Position numbers and translations under genes: made by a program. The notes below the pieces were generated by a model. The model did not search any database, had not been told where the DNA came from, and saw nothing but the letters and a program-made list of their open reading frames with translations. Shown here piece by piece: positions 9,664 through 15,554 of a stretch of DNA of 19,145 bases. The stretch is from CAZFCK01 sp964517355 (GTDB taxonomy: Bacteria > Desulfobacterota > Desulfovibrionia > Desulfovibrionales > Desulfovibrionaceae), in contig CAZFCK010000078.1 of assembly GCA_964517355.1 (NCBI GenBank), positions 1 through 19,145 of the forward strand, read 5' to 3'. Every line of letters begins with the position of its first letter. Position 1 is the stretch's first letter.

Positions 9664-9954
9664 ATGGCTGGACAAACTGTAACCACGGCTACGGAACAGG
9701 GCAAGCCCGCTCGTACCACAATCCATCTCAGCGAGGCGCAAACCAGGCAGGCTGAGGAGCTGCTTGCCAAGGCGTTTGAGCCCAGGTCTTTTCTCGTTTC
9801 AATCCTGAGCGAAACCGACTTTACAAAGACGGAACCCAAGACTTGCGTCTGGATGATAGGCGAACTGCTTGAACTGCTTGAACTGCTTGAGGAAACCTGC
9901 ACCAAGCGCTTTCTTCAAGACCTGCAAGAAAAAGGCATCCAGGGGGCGGCATGA
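9664..9954 (+). CDS. Small island protein A (paralogue of the next gene)
   Basis: This 96-aa protein is unrecognised. AGGAGGT lies seven bases before the ATG, so it should be well translated. The centre LSEAQTRQAEELLAKAFEPRS and a later WM-x(3)-E-L-L pattern match the following protein. A triple tandem GAACTGCTT (9862-9888) encodes ELLELLELL, an acidic leucine-rich helix that could dimerise. It is the first gene behind the putative repressor-controlled promoter at 9534-9562, so it is early-expressed if the switch reading is right. Its TGA overlaps the next ATG (ATGA). Confidence 0.75.
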   Translation: MAGQTVTTATEQGKPARTTIHLSEAQTRQAEELLAKAFEPRSFLVSILSETDFTKTEPKTCVWMIGELLELLELLEETCTKRFLQDLQEKGIQGAA

Positions 9955-10172
9955 GCAATCCTACCCTTACCCCCGAGCAGGCGAAAGCTGTTCAAGGCAT
10001 CCTGGAAAAAGCGCTGGAGCCTACCGGCATCTTGGCTGAGTATCTGAATGCCCCTGAGAAGTCTGAAGGTATGGACGGCTGGATGGTGGCCGCCGTGTTC
10101 GAGGCGTTGCACAGGGACGCAAGCAGGACCGCCAAAGAGGCGCTGGCCGCGATGTCGGCCATGGCAAACTAA
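9951..10172 (+). CDS. Small island protein B (paralogue of the preceding gene)
   Basis: This 73-aa protein is unrecognised and starts in an ATGA overlap with gene A. LTPEQAKAVQGILEKALEP aligns with LSEAQTRQAEELLAKAFEP of gene A, followed in both by L-x(3)-L and a WM motif before a Glu-rich helix. Tandem duplication followed by divergence is the simplest reading. It has no signal peptide, no Cys and no known enzyme motif; small size and helical character suggest a binding or regulatory protein. A hairpin with GGGCTGGC/GCCAGCCC arms lies just downstream. Confidence 0.7.
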   Translation: MSNPTLTPEQAKAVQGILEKALEPTGILAEYLNAPEKSEGMDGWMVAAVFEALHRDASRTAKEALAAMSAMAN

Positions 10173-10190
10173 GAGACAGATTCTTTCATC

Positions 10191-10220
10191 GGGCTGGCTT
10201 CCTTGTCTGGCAGCCAGCCC
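10191..10220 (+). other. Intercistronic hairpin
   Basis: GGGCTGGC (10191-10198) pairs perfectly with GCCAGCCC (10213-10220) around a 14-base loop. No T-run follows. It lies between small protein B and the HTH gene and could protect or separate the transcripts. Confidence 0.45.
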
Positions 10221-10313
10221 GCAAAGAAGCGGAGCCGTCAATGAACTACATTGCGGGTCTGGTTTCTTTGTTTTGCGAGAAATATAAAAACAGAAAAAAA
10301 AGGAGTACCTGAA

Positions 10314-10553
10314 ATGACTGTCGCCGAAGCGTTACGAATCGAAATCGAGCGTCACCCACTGGCCGCGAAGTTCAAAAAAGCTGGCCTTCGGTATATTGAC
10401 GTGGCCGCATATTGCGGAATTTCAATAAGTTACCTGTCACATATACTGGCAGGCTACCGCAAGCCGACTGAACGGCTGGAGGAAAAGCTTCAAGAGTTGT
10501 CCGCGAAAATAGATAAGTTGGAGGCAGCCAGCAGGGAAAATTATTGTGAATAA
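10314..10553 (+). CDS. Small helix-turn-helix protein
   Basis: This is a 79-aa protein with an XRE-like HTH: FKKAGLRYIDVAAYCGISISYLSHILAGYRKPTERLEEKLQELSAKIDKLE. The Ile-Ser-x-Ser-Tyr-Leu-Ser recognition helix and the G-x-R-K-P turn are typical. The last 25 residues form a charged helix, perhaps a short coiled coil. The start at 10314 is set by AGGAG (10301-10305) eight bases upstream; the frame is open to 10251, but the earlier Met has no such signal. It is one of three putative DNA-binding regulators in the island, with the XRE protein at 9293 and the AlpA-like one at 10656. Confidence 0.75.
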   Translation: MTVAEALRIEIERHPLAAKFKKAGLRYIDVAAYCGISISYLSHILAGYRKPTERLEEKLQELSAKIDKLEAASRENYCE

Positions 10554-10563
10554 AATCAAATAG

Positions 10564-10587
10564 TCCCAAGGTGTCTACCCTGGTTTT
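10564..10587 (+). terminator. Weak terminator-like hairpin
   Basis: CCAAGG and CCCTGG form a short imperfect stem, followed by TTTTTTA, just after the HTH gene and before a new promoter at 10601. The stem is weak, so it may be only partly effective. Confidence 0.3.
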
Positions 10588-10600
10588 TTACTGTTCTACC

Positions 10601-10629
10601 TTGTCGCAGCGGTAAATCCCGCTTAAAAT
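10601..10629 (+). promoter_or_regulatory. Promoter of the alpA-primase operon
   Basis: TTGTCG (10601-10606), 17 bases, then TAAAAT (10624-10629) lie just upstream of the AGGAGG of the AlpA-like gene. It would drive the four overlapping genes up to 14119. Confidence 0.5.
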
Positions 10630-10655
10630 GCCTTTTTAACAAAAGGAGGTCATAT

Positions 10656-10877
10656 ATGACTGGAAGTGCAGAGCATTTGTATCGTCTGCCGCAAGTGCTG
10701 TCCATTTTGGCAATTTCAAAGTCCTCGTGGTGGAAAGGCGTCCGCAAAGGCATTTACCCGCAACCGCAAAAACTTGGCCCAAGAACAACCTGCTGGAAAG
10801 CCTCTGAGGTTCATGCCCTGGCTGCGCACGGCCTTGATTGGCGCAAAAATATCGAGGTCCGCCATGAAGCGTCCTAA
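10656..10877 (+). CDS. AlpA-like regulator
   Basis: This is a 73-aa AlpA/MerR-like winged-HTH protein of the phage regulatory family: YRLPQVLSILAISKSSWWKGVRKGIYPQPQKLGPRTTCWKASEV. The L-P-x-V-L-x(3)-I-S-x-S-x-W start, the G-x-(F/Y)-P-x-P wing and W-x(3)-E-V end are the family pattern. In P4-like and cryptic elements such proteins activate or control excision genes; its target here is unknown. AGGAGG lies seven to eight bases before the ATG. Its last 14 bases overlap the following small ORF. Confidence 0.85.
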   Translation: MTGSAEHLYRLPQVLSILAISKSSWWKGVRKGIYPQPQKLGPRTTCWKASEVHALAAHGLDWRKNIEVRHEAS

Positions 10878-11019
10878 GGAAACAGTCCGCCGCCCGGCCC
10901 CTGGCAAGACCGTGCGGCGTGACCAAAAAAGCTCTACCTGCAGCAAGAAACCCCTTTTACCCCTGGACACTTCCAAATGCAACCGTTTTGAGACAAAAAA
11001 AGAGACGGTGCGCGGATGA
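10864..11019 (+). CDS. Basic 51-aa ORF between alpA and primase
   Basis: This is a 51-aa Lys/Arg-rich peptide (MKRPKETVRRPAPGKTVRRD at the start, RFETKKETVRG at the end) with two Cys and no recognised domain. GAGGT at 10854-10858 lies five bases before the ATG. It begins inside the 3' end of the AlpA-like gene and ends in an ATGA overlap with the primase gene, so it couples translation of the two and may have no other role. The charged composition would suit a nucleic-acid-binding peptide. It is short but placed exactly in the operon. Confidence 0.55.
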   Translation: MKRPKETVRRPAPGKTVRRDQKSSTCSKKPLLPLDTSKCNRFETKKETVRG

Positions 11020-13595
11020 AGGTCGATTTCAACGGAATCAATCGCGCCGTGCTCGCACAAGCACCCGGTATCCTGAATGATTGGCTTCCAGGCGGACAGG
11101 TGCGAGGGCGTGAATTTGTTTGCGGGAACCTCTCCGGCGATCCGGGTGAAAGCCTAAGCGTCAATATGGATTCAGGCATGTGGAAGGATTTTTCCACAGA
11201 CGAAGGCGGCAAAGACCCCGTTTCCTTGTTCGCCGCAATCCATGGCCTGAAGCAGGGCGAGGCGGCACGGCGTTTGTCCGAGCAGTTGCGCCTTGACCAA
11301 GGGAACGCCTCCTTGCCTGCAGGCCGGAAGGCGCAGGACAAGACCACATGGACGTCCATTATCCCGGTTCCCCCGGATGCGCCCGCGCCCATGCAACAGC
11401 ATTTCAAGCTTGGCGAACTCTCAGCAATCTGGCGCTATCACACACAGAATGGGCGGCTTATCGGCTGCGTCGGCCGCTTCGATAAGGCCGATGGTGGCAA
11501 AGAGGTCCTGCCCCAGATGTTCGCTCAAGGCCCAAGCGGACGGCGTGCATGGCGGTGGATGAGCTTTCCAAAGCCCCGCCCCCTGTACCGGCTGGACGCC
11601 CTTGCGCAGGCCCCTGAAAAGTCCGTGGTCATCACCGAAGGTGAAAAGGCGGCGGACGCGGCACAGCGCTTGTTGCCCGATTATGTGGCCGTTACGTGGC
11701 CAGGCGGCTGCAAGGCCGTGCAACATGCCGACTTCGCCCCTATGCGGGGGCGGAACGTGGTCATATGGCCGGATGCCGATACTCCCGGTCTCAGCGCTGC
11801 GCAAGAGATTGCCAAACAATGCATGGACGCTCACGCCGCGCAGGTGCGGGTCATTGAACCGCCTGCAGACGTGAAAGCGGGCTGGGACGCGGCGGATGCA
11901 GAAGCCGAAGGATGGACGCGGGAGCAGGCCCTTGCGCTGGTGAAACAGGCACAGCTTTACGACCATGGCGGCCACAACGCGGAGCAACAAGAGGCACCGA
12001 GACCTTTGCGAAGGCCGATGCCCCAGTCTGCCGACTTCCCCATGGATGCACTGGGGGATGTCCTGGCCTCTGCAGCACAAATCATCCATGATGTTGTCAA
12101 GGCTCCCGCTGCTATCTGTGGGCAATCGATTCTTGCCGCCGCTGCCTTGGCCGTGCAGGGGCATGGAGACATTTCCATAGACGGCAGGGTAAGGCCCGTG
12201 TCCTTGTTCGCCCTTACCTGGGGGGAGACAGGGGAACGCAAATCCTCAGTAGACGAACAAGCACTGTGGCCGCATAAAGAGCATGAGCGCAGGCTGAATG
12301 AGGCGCACAACCAGGACCTTCCAGAGTATGAGGCCGCGTCTGCCGCCTGGAAAAAATCCAGGGAGCAAGCCCTTAATAAGGCCAAGGACTACGCGACACG
12401 CAAGCAGGCCTTGAAAGACCTTGGCCCCGCACCTGACCCGCCATTACTGCCCATGCTTTGCGTCTCAGAGCCAAGTTATCCGGGTTTGGTCAAGCTCATG
12501 GCGGCAGGCCAGCCTTCCATGGGGCTTTTTTCCGATGAGGGCGGCAAGATGTTTGGCGGCTACGCCATGTCGGAAGACAACATTGTTCAGACCGCTGCAG
12601 GTCTCTCCGGCATTTGGGACGGAAAACCCATTGACCGTGTTCGAGCTGGGGACGGCGCAAGCAAGCTCTATGGCCGCCGCTTGTCTTTGCATCTCATGGC
12701 ACAGCCTGTATTGGCCGGGAAAATCATGTCCAGCCACATCTTGTCAGGGCAGGGATTCCTTAGCCGCTGCCTGCCATGCTGGCCTGAAAGCACCGCTGGT
12801 AGCCGAACATATGAAGAGGTTGACCTATCCAAACACCCAGTCATGCAACGGTATTGTGCGCGCATCTTATCAATATTCGGTACGCCGTTGCCGCTTGCGC
12901 CCGACACACATAATGAGCTTGCCCCTAGGCAGCTGCTCCTTGATCGAGACGCCAAGGCACTTTGGATACGCTTTCACGACCACATAGAGCGCCAGCTTGC
13001 GGACGGAAAAGCGCTTGCCCCCGTGAGAGGTTTTGCAAACAAGTCCGCCGAACACGCTGCGCGTATCGCCGGTGTGCTGGCTCTTGCCGATGACATCCAC
13101 TGCAGGCAGATCCATAAGCGCTTTATCGAGGCTGGTATTGAACTCTGTCAGTATTATTTGAGCGAAGCCTTACGGCTGTTTGATGCCGGTGCTTGTGACC
13201 CCGACCTCTCACTTGCGGAGAAGCTTCTACTCTGGGCGTGCAGGCAAGGCCGGTATGTCCATTTAGCGCAAATATACCAGACTGGCCCCAACGCGTTGCG
13301 AGATGCGAAAACCGCACGGCGGATTGCGCGCATCCTGGAGGAGCATGGATGGTTGCTTCGCGTAACAAATCAAGAGGTGGACGGCGCAAAACGGCGTGAA
13401 GCCTGGCAGGTGATAACAAATGGCACTTCTGGCAACCTTGCCGAGGCGGACACGCAGTTTAGCAAGATTAGCAACTTTAGCAGACCTCCTACCCCAAAAC
13501 AGACTACCGAAGCGGACACGGAGTTTAGCAAGATTAGCAACTTTAGCAGGGGGCAAGGTGGAAATCCCGCAACATGGGTGGAAGGCCTGATATGA
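11016..13595 (+). CDS. Toprim/DUF3987 primase-helicase
   Basis: This 859-aa replication protein is the largest gene of the island. Residues 1-95 resemble the N-terminal part of phage primases (SGMWKDFSTDEGGKDPVSLFAAIHGL). A Toprim domain follows: E208 in VITEGEKAAD and D253/D255 in WPDADTPG, the metal-binding Glu and DxD. From about 345 comes a DUF3987 ATPase-like domain with a Walker-A-like GETGERKS (403-410), in which Arg replaces the usual Gly before Lys. Residues 815-823 and 837-845 repeat FSKISNFSR. It starts in an ATGA overlap with the 51-aa ORF and stops in an ATGA overlap with the next gene. It probably initiates replication of the element. Confidence 0.88.
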   Translation: MKVDFNGINRAVLAQAPGILNDWLPGGQVRGREFVCGNLSGDPGESLSVNMDSGMWKDFSTDEGGKDPVSLFAAIHGLKQGEAARRLSEQLRLDQGNASLPAGRKAQDKTTWTSIIPVPPDAPAPMQQHFKLGELSAIWRYHTQNGRLIGCVGRFDKADGGKEVLPQMFAQGPSGRRAWRWMSFPKPRPLYRLDALAQAPEKSVVITEGEKAADAAQRLLPDYVAVTWPGGCKAVQHADFAPMRGRNVVIWPDADTPGLSAAQEIAKQCMDAHAAQVRVIEPPADVKAGWDAADAEAEGWTREQALALVKQAQLYDHGGHNAEQQEAPRPLRRPMPQSADFPMDALGDVLASAAQIIHDVVKAPAAICGQSILAAAALAVQGHGDISIDGRVRPVSLFALTWGETGERKSSVDEQALWPHKEHERRLNEAHNQDLPEYEAASAAWKKSREQALNKAKDYATRKQALKDLGPAPDPPLLPMLCVSEPSYPGLVKLMAAGQPSMGLFSDEGGKMFGGYAMSEDNIVQTAAGLSGIWDGKPIDRVRAGDGASKLYGRRLSLHLMAQPVLAGKIMSSHILSGQGFLSRCLPCWPESTAGSRTYEEVDLSKHPVMQRYCARILSIFGTPLPLAPDTHNELAPRQLLLDRDAKALWIRFHDHIERQLADGKALAPVRGFANKSAEHAARIAGVLALADDIHCRQIHKRFIEAGIELCQYYLSEALRLFDAGACDPDLSLAEKLLLWACRQGRYVHLAQIYQTGPNALRDAKTARRIARILEEHGWLLRVTNQEVDGAKRREAWQVITNGTSGNLAEADTQFSKISNFSRPPTPKQTTEADTEFSKISNFSRGQGGNPATWVEGLI
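13441..13549. repeat. Direct repeat with 9-bp TTAGCA iterons inside the primase gene
   Basis: Two 43-base copies (13441-13483 and 13507-13549) differ at two positions and lie 66 bases apart, in frame. Each contains TTAGCA three times with 9-base spacing (13459, 13468, 13477; 13525, 13534, 13543). They encode FSKISNFSR twice. The 9-base phase equals that of the AACGTCAC array at 7517-7650. Confidence 0.8.
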
Positions 13596-14119
13596 AATGT
13601 CCTGCCATCCTGAACCGAATCTGGGGTGCCGGTCTTGACCTCACAGTGGTAGGCGGCTCGCTGCGCTTCTCCGGCAGTAGTCGCCTGCCACATGACGAGC
13701 TTGAACCGCTGCTTGCTGAACTCCGGGTGTACAAGGCGGAATGCATCGCTTTCCTGCGGGAACGTGCATACTCCGAACTTCGAGACATGACGCGCCAAGG
13801 CCTCTTGCGATGGATCCGCTACCCTGAAGGCGCGTTCATGCTGGACCATCCGCTGCCGCCGAAGCGGCGCTATGATGCATCCCGCGTCGAGTATCTGCGC
13901 TATCAGGCGCATCCGCTGCCTTATGAGCGGCAAGAGGAGTTGCTTGGCCTGCAAGAGCGTGCTGCGGGTCCTCCTGGGCGCAAATTTACGCAGGGGTCCC
14001 AATACCGCGACACATCGCTAGATTTAGACAATTTTGTGAAATGTCCCACGTCGGCAACTGAGCGGGTCCTTCTGGGGTCTCAGAAGCGCAGGGGTCCCAA
14101 TACCGCGCCCCTTGGCTAG
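13592..14119 (+). CDS. TubC-docking-like island protein
   Basis: This is a 175-aa protein. The first 50 residues (ILNRIWGAGLDLTVVGGSLRFSG, then LLAELRVYKAECIAFLRE) match the pattern of TubC N-terminal docking-domain-like proteins that often follow DUF3987 primases in mobile elements. The function of that group outside polyketide systems is not known. The start at 13592 (ATGA overlap with the primase stop, GGAAGG six bases upstream) is preferred to the ATG at 13574, which has no signal. The C-terminal 50 residues are low in structure and contain one half of a 21-base direct repeat whose other half ends the gene in another frame, so the present C-terminus may be recent. Confidence 0.7.
   Translation: MKCPAILNRIWGAGLDLTVVGGSLRFSGSSRLPHDELEPLLAELRVYKAECIAFLRERAYSELRDMTRQGLLRWIRYPEGAFMLDHPLPPKRRYDASRVEYLRYQAHPLPYERQEELLGLQERAAGPPGRKFTQGSQYRDTSLDLDNFVKCPTSATERVLLGSQKRRGPNTAPLG
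13989..14107. repeat. Exact 21-bp direct repeat, 98 bp apart
   Basis: The 21 bases at 13989-14009 recur exactly at 14087-14107 (core GGGGTCCCAATACCGCG). The distance is not a multiple of three, so the two copies are read in different frames within the same gene. Confidence 0.85.
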
Positions 14120-14155
14120 TTACAAAATTGTAAAAACCATTTCATGCATCACGCG

Positions 14156-14193
14156 AAGGCCGCTTTCAGACCGCTGAGGGCGGCCTTTGCCTT
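14156..14193 (+). terminator. Possible terminator of the primase operon
   Basis: AAGGCCGC (14156-14163) pairs with GCGGCCTT (14180-14187) around a 16-base loop, followed by a T-containing but interrupted tail. It lies 37 bases after the last gene of the operon. Confidence 0.45.
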
Positions 14194-14199
14194 TGGTCG

Positions 14200-14937
14200 C
14201 TCGTGTCGCGCGCTAGGCGGCCTCAGAATGGACGCAACGCGCCTCCGCAACCTGGACATCATAATTTTGTTTTTTGCTCGTTACAGGCCAAGTATGGAAG
14301 GATTTTCCTTGCAGCGGACGCTTGCCATGCGGCTGACGGCATACTACAGCTTCCAGATAGCCACAGGAGCGAGAGCAAAGGCACTAGTCTAGACTTTATC
14401 AAGGCGAATATAGGCCTATCCGACACGCCTTTATACGTCGGAAACGGCCTCATAAAGTCTAGACAACGGCTTTGCGCCATGTCCCTAGGCCGCTTTCGCA
14501 TCCATGCAATATCACTGCATAATAAATAATTTACCACATTCAAAGTTAACATAAGACCCCTTTTGAGACATTATTTTATTATTCCCACCTGAGGGCCAAT
14601 ATCAGGCCGGAAACGAGCGACTTTTGCCACTCTAGAGAATTTGTAGCTGGCAGGGGGGCGGTGAAAGTCTAGGGCTGGCCGCACCTGGACCGGGTGCGCC
14701 CTTTCGCGTGCAGTTTCGGAAAAAAATTGCACCCCTTTTTTCGAAAACCTGCACCCAAGGGGCTTGCCTAACCAGATAAACCACCCGCTCATGATCGACT
14801 TATATATATCCCAAGGGCACCCTGTGCGATGATTGCAGGGGCGTATGAAACCGTATAACTTTCCGTATAGCCCAAAAAATCCGAATTGAGATTATGGCTC
14901 TATTGCTTGCTTTGCTGGGACAATGTGGCGGACTCTC
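14200..14937. other. Gene-poor, hairpin-rich right end of the island
   Basis: I find no convincing gene here. A perfect 13-base inverted repeat, GTCTAGACTTTAT / ATAAAGTCTAGAC (14387-14399 and 14452-14464), encloses a 52-base loop with its own small palindromes (ATAGGCCTAT; CCGAC/GTCGG; AAGGCG/CGCCTT). A second stem joins 14709-14725 to 14736-14753. A 73-codon minus-strand frame (14571-14792) is open but lacks a Shine-Dalgarno. Hairpin DNA at an element end could be an origin, a processing site or a non-coding RNA. Confidence 0.5.
14851..14870. promoter_or_regulatory. Candidate integrase arm-type sites, right end
   Basis: CCGTATAA (14851-14858) and CCGTATAG (14863-14870) match the octamers inside the left end at 6181 and 6224. 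In a circular form these pairs would flank the attachment core on both sides, as arm sites do in lambda-like systems. Confidence 0.5.
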
Positions 14938-15028
14938 CCGCCACATCACAGTCCCACCACGTCCTGTAAAATCCAAAAAATTAAAGAAAACAAGCGGAAA
15001 ACAAGGATTGATAGTCCTTGTTCATCCA
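14938..15028. repeat. Probable right attachment region (attR), diverged
   Basis: This aligns without gaps to 6062-6152 and begins with CCGCCACATCAC against CCGCCACGTCAC at the tRNA end. Immediately before it, CTCTCCCGCCAC resembles the tRNA 3' end with three bases missing. The 20-mer AAAACAAGCGGAAAACAAGG is identical. Overall it is only about 79% identical by hand count, which is low for a recent insertion. GTGGCGG/CCGCCAC (14925-14944) also forms a hairpin across the junction. Confidence 0.6.
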
Positions 15029-15102
15029 CTCTTACCCTGTGATATCCTCCGTTTCACCGGGCGGGCGACCCCAGCAGTCTTGCATCCCCGACGTGCAGGC
15101 TT

Positions 15103-15208
15103 TAGCGCATTTTCGCCTTGAAATAAGGCTCTCCCCTGAAACAATTTCCAATTGTTCCAGGGAAATGCATAAGAGCATCTAGCGCTTTTCAAGCGTGAGA
15201 TGCTCTAG
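15103..15208. repeat. 106-bp three-hairpin repeat, copy C
   Basis: This is a full copy, almost identical to copy E, lying just outside the right attachment region. It has the same three stems as copy B, and its terminal TAG is shared with the start of copy D. Confidence 0.9.
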
Positions 15209-15310
15209 CGCATTTTGGATTTTGGATAAGGCTCACATCTGAAACTATGTTTATTGTTTCGAGAAAATGCATAAGAGCATCTATACTTTTTCTAAGGTAA
15301 GACGCTCTAG
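15206..15310. repeat. 106-bp three-hairpin repeat, copy D (diverged, tandem)
   Basis: This copy keeps the ends (TAGCGCATTTT and GCTCTAG) and the word AAATGCATAAGAGCATCTA but differs widely elsewhere. The last hairpin keeps pairing although both arms changed: CGCTT/AAGCG of the other copies becomes TACTTT/AAGGTA. Between 15311 and 15554 no other feature is certain. Confidence 0.75.
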
Positions 15311-15543
15311 CGCTATCTGGCGTACTTTACTACCTGCTCGTTTCGTGCATGGGCGTCCAGCTATTTTATTATCAATGTATATAGAAAAAACACTCTGGTA
15401 GTTGTCTGGTCGGGCATGGTTTTTGCCCGGGAGTTCTGTTAACATGCATCAAGTCCGTGAATCATTGTCACGCTTTTCGGGAGCTGCGCTAGATAACCTT
15501 ATGCTTTTATAGTAAAAACAGGTGCGATTGCATGGCTGACCCA

Positions 15544-15553
15544 GGGGGGGGGG
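15544..15553 (+). promoter_or_regulatory. Poly-G tract (10 G) at the kinase start
   Basis: Ten G lie one base before the ATG at 15555 and must serve as its ribosome binding site, as no other is seen. An alternative ATG at 15532, with AGGTG seven bases before it, reads through the tract but is out of frame at ten G; eleven or eight G would put it in frame with the kinase. Confidence 0.6.
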
Positions 15554-15554
15554 C

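Noticed and set aside
14144..14529. Two overlapping plus frames (82 and 108 aa)
   Set aside because: No ribosome binding site, and they run through the inverted repeat at 14387-14464; composition is not protein-like.
14571..14792. 73-aa minus frame
   Set aside because: No Shine-Dalgarno, overlaps the stem at 14709-14753; kept only as a remark in the gene-poor region.
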